Shown piece after piece: positions 14,093 to 21,567 of a stretch of 36,658 nt of DNA. The DNA is from JABCPE02 sp963518955 (GTDB lineage: Bacteria; Bacteroidota; Bacteroidia; Flavobacteriales; Weeksellaceae): assembly GCA_963518955.1 (NCBI GenBank), contig CAUQKI010000018.1, positions 1-36,658 on the forward strand, read 5' to 3'. Every line of letters begins with the position of its first letter. The first letter of the stretch is position 1. Made by a program: the position numbers and the translations under genes. A model generated the notes under the pieces. It had not been told where the DNA came from, searched no databases, and saw only the letters and a program-made list of their open reading frames with translations.

Positions 14093-15136
14093 ATGATAAA
14101 GAGAATTTTAACAATAGGAATCATAGGAATGACCCTTGTAGCATGTAGTCAGGATAAAAAGACAACTGAAAATACAGATAAAAAAACAACTGCAACTACT
14201 GAAAATGCAGAAAATACTACGATAGAAGAAGAAAAAGCAGCGCCAGTGGTAATGGCAATTTCTGATAGTACGGGAGTTTATACGCAGAAATTTATTTTAG
14301 AGAAAGGGAAAACTTATCCATTTTCTTCAACACAGAAAGAAATCCAAACCATCAAAGACCACACAGGAAAATCCATGAGCGGAACACAGGAAGTAGTGGA
14401 TGAGAGAAATATAGTGGTGGAAAATTTTGAAAATGGTGTTTATGAACTGACTTTGAATATTGTAGGAAAGAAAATGTCTTCTACAGCTGAAGGAAAAACA
14501 GTAGTAGTAGATACCAAAGCAGCGGCGCCGAAGGAAGAACAACTGAAAAACATCTGGAATATCAATAAAGTATTGGCAGGAAGTAAATTTACGGTTAAAA
14601 TGAAGGAAAATGGAGAAGTGATTTCTATTTCTGGAATCAATGACCTTTATGCAAAAATCGAAAAAGCTGTTTCGCCTCTAATCAAAGATGCAAAAGCTAA
14701 AAAGGCTTTCATAGAGCAGTTTAAACAAGGTTTTAATGAAAAATTGATAAAAGAAGAATTCTCCAAAGGAATTAATATTTTACCTAAAAAAGGAGTGAAA
14801 ATAGGAGAGAGCTGGACAGAAACGGACAACATCACTCCAGATGGAAAGGTGAAATCTTCTGTTACTTACACTCTTGCAAAGGTGGAAAATGGTATCGCAG
14901 AGATTTCTATAAAAGGGGGAATTCCTCTAAAATCTGAAAAACAGACTCAGCAGGGAGTTACTGCTACTATAAGCATTCAAGGAACTCAGCAGGGGAATAT
15001 TACGATAGACCAAAACACAGGATGGATTAAAAAATCTACCCTCAATATCAAAACAACCAACAAACAGAGTATGACAGATGGAAAACAGACAGAATCCATT
15101 ACTCAGACTTCTGACAGCACAATTACAATAAACTAA
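14093..15136 (+). CDS. Lipoprotein of unknown function (possibly DUF6263)
   Basis: A 347-residue exported lipoprotein: signal MIKRILTIGIIGMTLVAC with a lipobox (LVAC, Cys18), then a Thr/Glu/Lys-rich linker of about 35 residues. The mature part repeats the form of DUF6263 proteins, with FILEKGKTYPFSSTQKEIQT near the start of the domain and VKIGESWTETDNITPDGKVK, a beta-rich segment, further on; the C-terminal half has QQGNITIDQNTGWIKKS. I am not certain of the family name. It is co-directional with rlmB (22 bases) and the DUF4834-type gene (6 bases). Cell location is probably outer or inner membrane by the lipid anchor. Function unknown. Confidence 0.72.
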   Translation: MIKRILTIGIIGMTLVACSQDKKTTENTDKKTTATTENAENTTIEEEKAAPVVMAISDSTGVYTQKFILEKGKTYPFSSTQKEIQTIKDHTGKSMSGTQEVVDERNIVVENFENGVYELTLNIVGKKMSSTAEGKTVVVDTKAAAPKEEQLKNIWNINKVLAGSKFTVKMKENGEVISISGINDLYAKIEKAVSPLIKDAKAKKAFIEQFKQGFNEKLIKEEFSKGINILPKKGVKIGESWTETDNITPDGKVKSSVTYTLAKVENGIAEISIKGGIPLKSEKQTQQGVTATISIQGTQQGNITIDQNTGWIKKSTLNIKTTNKQSMTDGKQTESITQTSDSTITIN

Positions 15137-15142
15137 ATCGTT

Positions 15143-15364
15143 ATGAAAGCACTGATAGCATTTATTTTATTTTGTTTTATATGTTATCTGATTCTGAAAT
15201 TGATCAGAAGGGCTGTGTTTTTTAAGATTTATAAAGCTGCAAATGCACAGCAGAGAGAATATCAAAATCAAAGGAATAACAGTAGTTCTGCATCCAAAAA
15301 GGAATTCAAGAAAGATATAAAATGGGATGCAGAAACGGTAGATTACGAAGAAGTGAAAGATTAG
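15143..15364 (+). CDS. Small DUF4834-type membrane protein
   Basis: A 73-residue protein with one N-terminal membrane helix (about 3-20, LIAFILFCFICYLILKLI) and a charged cytoplasmic tail ending WDAETVDYEEVKD. The helix followed by a low-complexity Gln/Ser/Lys linker and the terminal DYEEVKD motif is the pattern of the DUF4834 family in Flavobacteriia. No function is known. It is the last gene of the rlmB operon and is followed at once by a strong terminator. Confidence 0.8.
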   Translation: MKALIAFILFCFICYLILKLIRRAVFFKIYKAANAQQREYQNQRNNSSSASKKEFKKDIKWDAETVDYEEVKD

Positions 15365-15386
15365 ATTTAATCTAAAAAATGATAAG

Positions 15387-15426
15387 AAAGCATAGGATAA
15401 AACGAGTTATCTTATGCTTTTTTCGT
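15387..15426 (+). terminator. Rho-independent terminator of the rlmB operon
   Basis: Stem AGCATA-G-GATAA pairs with TTATC-T-TATGCT around the loop AACGAG (one G-T pair), followed by a run of T. It lies 22 bases after the DUF4834-type stop. A separate perfect palindrome, TTAGATT-T-AATCTAA (15361-15375), overlaps that stop codon. Confidence 0.85.
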
Positions 15427-15489
15427 TTTTAAAAACAGCAAAATTTTTCTTTTTTGTATAATGTTTTATAAAAATCCATATTAAAATAG

Positions 15490-15497
15490 TATTTTTG
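15490..15497 (+). promoter_or_regulatory. -7 element upstream of yfhO
   Basis: TATTTTTG matches TAnnTTTG, 25 bases before the ATG at 15523. No TTG at the usual distance. Confidence 0.4.
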
Positions 15498-15522
15498 GGC
15501 AGATTTTTTAAGTTTTAAAACT

Positions 15523-18045
15523 ATGTTTAAAGAGAATAAAAATATTTTTTATATAGCAGGAAGCCTTATTTTGTTCATTGCTATCGCCTTGATTTATACT
15601 AATCCTGTTTTCCAAGGAAAAGAGATTATACAGCATGATATAGTCCAGTATAAAGGTGGAGCAAAGGAGCTTTTAGACTATCGTGCAAAGCATGGCGAGG
15701 AAACCTACTGGAGTGATGCTATGTTCGGTGGGATGCCTACCTATCAGACGGGAGCGCAGTTTCGTGGAGATGTTATAAAATATGTGGATAATGCTCTGAA
15801 TTTCCTACCAAAGCCAGCCAACTATTTGTTTTTGCTTTTTGCTGGTTTTTTCCTGCTTGGGATGACTGCCGTTAGAAACTGGAAATATGCTCTTTTGGGA
15901 GCTACATTTTTCGGGCTGTCCACTTATTTTTATATCATTATAAGTGCTGGGCATAATGGGAAAGTGCATACTATTGCTTATTTTGCGCCGCTTTTGGCAG
16001 GGATTTTACTGGTTTATATTAGGAAAAAATATCTTTTGGGATTTGCTGTAACTGCTCTGTTCATGGGCTTGCAGATAGCAGCAAACCATTTTCAGATGAC
16101 TTATTATCTTTTCATTGGGATAGGATTTTTATTCCTTTCGGAATTGATAAGAGTTTTGCTTAAAAAGAGCGATTGGAAGCATTTTGGGATTTCTTCTGGA
16201 GTTTTGGCCTTGGCTTTTCTTTTGGGAATAGGTATGAACTCACAAAGACTCTTGGCAAATAGAGAATATGCGGAGGAAACCGTGAGAGGGAAACAAATTT
16301 TAGAAGATGAAAAACAAAATCACGCTTCCAAAGACGGTATGAATAGAGATGCTATGCTGATGTGGAGTTACGGAAAATTAGAAACTCTAAATCTCTTTAT
16401 ATCAAGGATTTACGGAGGTTCTTCCCAAGAAAAAGGTTCTGACAGAATAATGCAGAATATTCAGGATTTGGTGCAGGAAAATGCTACTTCACAGGAAGAA
16501 GTGGACAGCATAGTGAAAGGTTTTTCTAGTCCTACTTATTGGGGTGAACAGCCTGGTACAGCGGGGCCAGCTTACCAAGGAGCCGTGGTTTGTTTCCTTG
16601 CTTTTTTAGGGTTTTTCTTCGCTCCTAAAAAATATAGGTATTGGATTTTAGGGGCTTCTGTGCTTACGATTATGCTTGCGTGGGGGAGTAACTTTCTGAT
16701 TGTTAGTGATTTATTCATTGATTTTGTTCCGTTGTATAATAAATTCCGTGCGCCATCTTCCATTTTGGTGGTTGTGGAACTTTTATTCCCGCTCATCGCT
16801 ATTGTAGGGCTTTATTCGTTTTTTAATAATAAAAATTTGACAACTGAATACAAGCAGAAAGTATTGATGTATGCAGGAGGGGGAGTACTGGTGTTCTTAC
16901 TTTTAATGCTGGTTTTTGGGAAATCTTTACTTGGATTTTATACCGAAACAGAAAAAAGATATCTTCCGCCATATATTCTTGATTATCTGATAGATGAAAG
17001 ATATGGAATGTTTAGGGAAGACAGCATAAAAGCCATTTTTTATGTTGGAGCCGTGCTGGGTGTTTTGTTTTTAACAATGAAACAAAAATTAACTCAAAAT
17101 ATAGCGCTTATCATCATTGGGGCGGTTAGTTTCTTTGATTTATGGTCGGTAAATAAGCGATATTTGAACAATGATAATTTTGTAGATAAAGAATTTGTCC
17201 AAGAGCCTTTCGTTACGGAAGTGTCTGATTATCTGATAGAAAAAGCGGGCGATAATACCGAAGTACAAAGACTGCTCGCTCAAGCGGAAATGAATAAAAC
17301 ACTTTCTATTTTGACAGAGAAAGACAAGGGACATTATAGAATTTTCAATTCTATTACAAGTCCTTTCAATGAAACTACGACATCTTATTTCATATCTTCT
17401 GTCGGCGGTTACCATGCTGTAAAACTGCGCAGATATGATGATTTGATTAACGAATATTTCTCTGAAACAGACAATAAGAAAACACTGAATATTCTTAATA
17501 TGCTGAATACCAAATACATCCTGCTTGGTTCTCTACAAGAGCCAAGAGCTGAAATCAATCCTAATGCAAATGGAAATGCTTGGTTTGTATCTGATATTCA
17601 GTTTGTTAAAACTCCAAATGAGGAAATAAAAGCGGTGGGCGAAATTGATAATAAGAAAACGGCAGTTGTTTCAGTGGAAGGCCAAAAATATTTTGAGGGA
17701 AAAAACTTGCAGAGCGACAGCACGGCGGTGATTGAACTGAAAAACTATCAGCCTAATCAGTTGGATTTCAAAACTCAGTCAAAAACTCCTCAGCTGGCAG
17801 TGTTTTCAGAGATTTATTACCCGAAAGGCTGGAAAATGCTTCTCGATGGTAAGGAAGTCCCATATATCAAAGCAAATTATCTGCTCAGAGCTGTATTCGT
17901 TCCTGCTGGAAATCATGAAGTTAGAATGGTATTTGAGCCAGAAGTTATCGAAAAAGGAAAAATGATTTCCATGAGTGCATTTGGAATATTCCTGCTGCTG
18001 AGTGTGGGCGGATTTTTGAAATTTAGAAGAAAAAATACAAAATAG
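15523..18045 (+). CDS. YfhO-family multi-pass membrane protein
   Basis: An 840-residue integral membrane protein with more than ten membrane segments in the first 530 residues and again one at the very C-terminus (about 815-832). The first extracytoplasmic loop has HDIVQYKGGAKELLDYRAKH (38-57) and WSDAMFGGMPTYQ (63-75), the acidic signature of the YfhO family, whose fold resembles GT-C glycosyltransferases using lipid-linked sugars. The soluble part before the last helix (about 550-810) is periplasmic. The likely role is adding a sugar to a cell-envelope glycan; the substrate is unknown. A PaiA-like acetyltransferase and a glycosyltransferase follow within 10 bases of each other, so the three form one operon. 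Confidence 0.85.
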   Translation: MFKENKNIFYIAGSLILFIAIALIYTNPVFQGKEIIQHDIVQYKGGAKELLDYRAKHGEETYWSDAMFGGMPTYQTGAQFRGDVIKYVDNALNFLPKPANYLFLLFAGFFLLGMTAVRNWKYALLGATFFGLSTYFYIIISAGHNGKVHTIAYFAPLLAGILLVYIRKKYLLGFAVTALFMGLQIAANHFQMTYYLFIGIGFLFLSELIRVLLKKSDWKHFGISSGVLALAFLLGIGMNSQRLLANREYAEETVRGKQILEDEKQNHASKDGMNRDAMLMWSYGKLETLNLFISRIYGGSSQEKGSDRIMQNIQDLVQENATSQEEVDSIVKGFSSPTYWGEQPGTAGPAYQGAVVCFLAFLGFFFAPKKYRYWILGASVLTIMLAWGSNFLIVSDLFIDFVPLYNKFRAPSSILVVVELLFPLIAIVGLYSFFNNKNLTTEYKQKVLMYAGGGVLVFLLLMLVFGKSLLGFYTETEKRYLPPYILDYLIDERYGMFREDSIKAIFYVGAVLGVLFLTMKQKLTQNIALIIIGAVSFFDLWSVNKRYLNNDNFVDKEFVQEPFVTEVSDYLIEKAGDNTEVQRLLAQAEMNKTLSILTEKDKGHYRIFNSITSPFNETTTSYFISSVGGYHAVKLRRYDDLINEYFSETDNKKTLNILNMLNTKYILLGSLQEPRAEINPNANGNAWFVSDIQFVKTPNEEIKAVGEIDNKKTAVVSVEGQKYFEGKNLQSDSTAVIELKNYQPNQLDFKTQSKTPQLAVFSEIYYPKGWKMLLDGKEVPYIKANYLLRAVFVPAGNHEVRMVFEPEVIEKGKMISMSAFGIFLLLSVGGFLKFRRKNTK

Positions 18046-18049
18046 AATT

Positions 18050-18568
18050 ATGGATAATTTTGAGATTACAAAAGTAAATAGTAATGATATTACTTCTTTG
18101 CAAAAAGTAGGAAAAAAGACTTTTTTTGAAACTTTTTCCCAAACTAATACAGAAGAAAATATGCAAAAATATCTGGAAGAAAGCTTTTCTTCTAATAAAC
18201 TTTTAGAAGAGTTGAATAATCCTGATTCTAAGTTTTATTTTGCAAAATATAATGATGAAATAGTAGGTTATTTAAAACTGAATTTTGGTCATTCTCAAAC
18301 GGAATTAAATGATAATGAATCGCTTGAAATAGAACGAATTTATGTTTTGAAAGATTTTCAAGGAAAGAAAATAGGGCAAAAATTATATGAAAAAGCTGTA
18401 GAAGTAGCCAAGCAAAATAAAGTGAAATATATTTGGCTTGGAGTTTGGGAAAAGAACCAAAAAGCCATCGATTTTTATGAAAAAAATGGATTTGTGCCGT
18501 TTGATAAACATATTTTTGTTTTGGGGGATGATGAGCAGACTGATGTAATGATGAAAATGGAATTGTAA
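18050..18568 (+). CDS. GNAT N-acetyltransferase, PaiA-like
   Basis: A 172-residue cytoplasmic GNAT enzyme. The acetyl-CoA site is clear: SLEIERIYVLKDFQGKKIG (91-109) contains motif A with QGKKIG binding the pyrophosphate, and YIWLGVWEKNQKAIDFYEKN (motif B region) follows. The N-terminus (KVGKKTFFETFSQTNTEENM) and the end (GDDEQTDVMMKMEL) strongly resemble Bacillus PaiA, an acetyltransferase for spermidine and other amines; that family match is from memory. The substrate here could instead be an amino-sugar or a protein, given the glycan neighbours. It sits 4 bases after yfhO and 8 bases before the glycosyltransferase gene. It is AT-rich even for this genome. Confidence 0.85.
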   Translation: MDNFEITKVNSNDITSLQKVGKKTFFETFSQTNTEENMQKYLEESFSSNKLLEELNNPDSKFYFAKYNDEIVGYLKLNFGHSQTELNDNESLEIERIYVLKDFQGKKIGQKLYEKAVEVAKQNKVKYIWLGVWEKNQKAIDFYEKNGFVPFDKHIFVLGDDEQTDVMMKMEL

Positions 18569-18576
18569 TAAAAACA

Positions 18577-19857
18577 ATGAGGTATAAAAAAATCCTTATC
18601 ATCACTTATTATTGGCCTCCTGCGGGTGGGCCAGGAGTTCAGCGATGGCTGAAATTCACGAAATACCTGCCAGAATTTGGCTGGAAACCCATAGTTTTCA
18701 TTCCAGAAAATCCATCTTATCCGCTTTTGGATGAGAGTTTGAGTAAGGATTTATCTCCTGATTTAGAGACTATTAAAACCAAAATATGGGAGCCTTACAA
18801 GCTTGCCGAAATATTCAGTAAGAAGAATAAGAAATTTAAGTCAGGACAGTTTGATATTGGTGAAAACCAGTCTTTTATGTCCAAATTATCTATTTTTATT
18901 AGAGGTAATTTTTTCATTCCCGATGCCCGAGTTTTTTGGGTAAAACCTTCCGTAGAATATTTGAAAAAGTATTTAAAGGAAAATCATTTTGATGCTTTGG
19001 TGACCACAGGGCCACCTCACAGCCTTCATTTGATAGGTTTGGAGCTTAAAAAATTTTTCCCAAATCTGAAATGGATTGCAGATTTTAGAGATCCATGGAC
19101 GGAAATTTCGTATTACAAACATCTTAAACTGATAAAATGGGCGGACAAAAAGCACCGAACTCTGGAAGAAAAGGTCTTTAAAAATGCAGATATTACCCTT
19201 GCTACAAGTCCCACAGATGCTGAAAATTTCAGAAAAAAAGGCGCAAATGCAGTCTGCATAACCAATGGATTTGATGAAAACGAGCTGCTTGCAGAAAAAT
19301 CCAAAACAGAGAAATTTACTTTGAGCTATATCGGAGTTTTGGAACAGCTTAGAAATCCTGAAAACCTTTGGGAAATCTTGAATACTTTGGTTGAGGAAAA
19401 TGCAGCTTTTTCAAAAGATTTTGAACTGAAATTTGTGGGCAGGATAGATGATAAAATTTTACAAAAGATAGAATCCTTTGCTCTTGGGAAAAATGTAAAT
19501 CTATGCGGCTATCTTTCTCATAATAGGGCTGTTGAGGAAATGAATAATTCGGATATTCTGCTGATTACAAACTTTGACCGTGATACTTCCAAGGGAATCA
19601 TTCCCGGGAAATTATTTGAATATCTGGCAGTTGGGAAAAAGATAGTTTCCTTTGGTCCGAAGGATAGTGATGTAGCCGATATTTTGAAAGAAACAGGTGC
19701 GGGTAGGCATTTTGGATATGCTGATAATCAGGAAATTAAAAACTATATTTTAGAAATCTATCAGCAATGGAAAACTGGAAATTTGGAAGCCAACCAGCAA
19801 AGTGTTAAGCAGTATTCCAGAAGAAATCTCACGAAAAAACTTTCAGAAATTTTATAA
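18577..19857 (+). CDS. Glycosyltransferase, family 4-like (GT-B fold)
   Basis: A 426-residue cytoplasmic enzyme. The N-terminal Rossmann domain opens with ILIITYYWPPAGGPGVQRWL, the glycine-rich acceptor-side loop of GT4 enzymes, and continues with VTTGPPHSLHLIGLELK and WIADFRDPWTE (about 168-178). The C-terminal donor-binding domain has LSYIGVLEQLRNPENLW and the EX7E-type region GIIPGKLFEYLAVGKKIVSF (about 344-363). Such enzymes transfer a nucleotide-activated sugar to a lipid carrier or a growing glycan; the sugar is not predictable. Last gene of the yfhO operon; a hairpin shared with the convergent phosphatase gene follows. Confidence 0.88.
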   Translation: MRYKKILIITYYWPPAGGPGVQRWLKFTKYLPEFGWKPIVFIPENPSYPLLDESLSKDLSPDLETIKTKIWEPYKLAEIFSKKNKKFKSGQFDIGENQSFMSKLSIFIRGNFFIPDARVFWVKPSVEYLKKYLKENHFDALVTTGPPHSLHLIGLELKKFFPNLKWIADFRDPWTEISYYKHLKLIKWADKKHRTLEEKVFKNADITLATSPTDAENFRKKGANAVCITNGFDENELLAEKSKTEKFTLSYIGVLEQLRNPENLWEILNTLVEENAAFSKDFELKFVGRIDDKILQKIESFALGKNVNLCGYLSHNRAVEEMNNSDILLITNFDRDTSKGIIPGKLFEYLAVGKKIVSFGPKDSDVADILKETGAGRHFGYADNQEIKNYILEIYQQWKTGNLEANQQSVKQYSRRNLTKKLSEIL

Positions 19858-19861
19858 AATA

Positions 19862-19893
19862 AAAAGTGAAGATGCATAGGCACCTTCACTTTT
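19862..19893. terminator. Bidirectional terminator between glycosyltransferase and alkaline phosphatase
   Basis: AAAAGTGAAG pairs with CTTCACTTTT, with an inner TGC/GCA pair. Because the arms are flanked by A and T runs, it can end transcription from both converging genes. Confidence 0.85.
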
Positions 19894-19918
19894 ATTATGA
19901 GAGTTTAATTATTTTCAA

Positions 19919-21331
19919 TTAAAACTTATTTTCTACATGCGCTGCATTTAGCAGGAAATTGTGCATGTCCGTATTTCTTACAAATGATTTAAGATTCTCA
20001 CTACCAGGGCCGTACATTGCAAGTTCTGTGTAATCAGAAGAGTGGTCCATACTAATCCAGCCGACAGAAGTGTATGCTTTCTGCATCTCTGCTAAAGCTC
20101 TGAACGGCAGGTTTTTATGGTTGTATAGTCCATCTTCTTTTTTAAGATTGTTGTAATAAGAAAGAAGTTCTTTTGCCTGTTCATCAGTTATAGCGAAACC
20201 TCCGCAAGCCTCTGCAATTCTGTCTTTTACGAAAGAAGTGCTGCTGGAAGCATGTATACCTTGTAAAACCCAGTCGTTAGAGTGAGTGAATTTTTGTAAG
20301 TGGTCAAAATTATCATTGGTTTTACCTCCATAAATCAGCCCAGGGTTGGCATTTCCGTGGTCGCTGGTAATAACTACCAAAGTATTTTTATCTTTTTTAG
20401 CGAAGTCCATTACTACTTTTACAGCTTCATCAAAGGCAATTTGGTCAAATAATAGAGCCGCAATATCGTTTCCGTGTGCTGCCCAGTCTACTTTTCCGCC
20501 TTCTATCTGTAGCGCAAAACCATTTTTGTGGTCTTTCATCTGGTCTATCGCCTTTTGAGCCATTTCGGCAAGGGTAGGGATGTTTTTTGATGCTTTTTCA
20601 TCGCGTAAATGATCTACGGTGTAAGGCACAGCATCTTCATCAAAAGTTCCTAAAATAGGCTTGTTTTTAGGAGCGCTGAGCATTTCTGATTTTGTTTTTG
20701 CAACGGTGTATCCTTTTTTTACAAATAAATCAAAAACATCTTTTTTATCTTTTCTTTTGTCTTTGTCAAAGTATTGGCTGCCACCTCCCATCATCACATC
20801 AAAGTTTAGCTCTGCGTATTGTTCAGCGATGTGATCCATAGCGTTTCTTCTCTTGCTGGTAACACAAAATCCTGCTGGTGTAGCATGAGTGATAGGAACC
20901 GTAGTTACACAGCCTACTTTTTTTCCAGCTTGTTTGAACTTCTGAAGAATAGGCATGTTTTCCTTTCCATTTGGGCTTACATTCAGGCTTCCGTTATTCA
21001 CACGAACACCGCCTCCCCAAGAGGAACTTGCTGCTGCTGAGTCTGTTACGATAGCATTCGCAGAAGCCATATCCATCAATGCTCTTTGGACAAGATTATC
21101 TTCGTAAAGTTCTACCCAGTTGGAACTTTTTCCGTTTTTTCTTTTCAGGTAGATGTCTGCCATTATCATCGTTCCTACACTCATCCCGTCACTTACCATG
21201 AAGATGATATTTTTGGCTTTTCTGCCACGGAATTCTTCTTTTATGGTGTTTGCTTTTGCTCCGAAGGGAGTTAGCAGCATTCCGCCTAAAGCAGCTAATG
21301 AACCTGTTTTCAGAAAGTCTCTTCTTTTCAT
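19919..21331 (-). CDS. phoA: Alkaline phosphatase, Tat-exported (PhoA superfamily)
   Basis: A 470-residue periplasmic phosphomonoesterase. The N-terminus MKRRDFLKTGSLAALGGMLL is a twin-arginine signal, so the enzyme is exported folded. Metal and catalytic residues are visible: FMVSDGM with Asp48, the nucleophile Ser98 in VTDSAAASS, THATPAG around 148-154, ALQIEGGKVDWAAHGND (Glu and His ligands), ITSDHGN and the late MDHSSDYTE histidine. The pattern matches alkaline phosphatases of Chryseobacterium/Elizabethkingia type. It releases phosphate from many esters. It stands alone; a -7 element lies at 21363-21370. No Pho-box or PhoBR genes are visible, so phosphate control is not shown by this window. 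Confidence 0.93.
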   Translation of the reverse strand: MKRRDFLKTGSLAALGGMLLTPFGAKANTIKEEFRGRKAKNIIFMVSDGMSVGTMIMADIYLKRKNGKSSNWVELYEDNLVQRALMDMASANAIVTDSAAASSSWGGGVRVNNGSLNVSPNGKENMPILQKFKQAGKKVGCVTTVPITHATPAGFCVTSKRRNAMDHIAEQYAELNFDVMMGGGSQYFDKDKRKDKKDVFDLFVKKGYTVAKTKSEMLSAPKNKPILGTFDEDAVPYTVDHLRDEKASKNIPTLAEMAQKAIDQMKDHKNGFALQIEGGKVDWAAHGNDIAALLFDQIAFDEAVKVVMDFAKKDKNTLVVITSDHGNANPGLIYGGKTNDNFDHLQKFTHSNDWVLQGIHASSSTSFVKDRIAEACGGFAITDEQAKELLSYYNNLKKEDGLYNHKNLPFRALAEMQKAYTSVGWISMDHSSDYTELAMYGPGSENLKSFVRNTDMHNFLLNAAHVENKF

Positions 21332-21362
21332 TTTGATTTAGTATTTATAAATGAATTTTGTG

Positions 21363-21370
21363 CAAATATA
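21363..21370 (-). promoter_or_regulatory. -7 element of the alkaline phosphatase gene
   Basis: TATATTTG on the minus strand, 31 bases before the ATG at 21331. It matches TAnnTTTG; the -33 half is unclear. Confidence 0.45.
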
Positions 21371-21509
21371 CGGAATAAAGATGATGAATTTATTTTTTGA
21401 GTTAAAAAAGATGCTTTGATTTGATGATAGAAAAGTAAAAATGTTACTTTCCTAAAAAATTGATGATAAAAATCATATTGTGAATTAACAAGAAAATAAA
21501 AAATAGTAT

Positions 21510-21517
21510 TACTTTTG
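21510..21517 (+). promoter_or_regulatory. -7 element of the TonB receptor gene
   Basis: TACTTTTG, 50 bases upstream of the ATG at 21568. The nearest TTG (21478-21480) is 29 bases upstream, too far for a normal promoter, which suggests an activator-dependent or atypical -33 half. Confidence 0.4.
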
Positions 21518-21567
21518 TGCCATAATTTTTTAAAAAGATAACATAAGTTTAAATTTTATATTTCATT

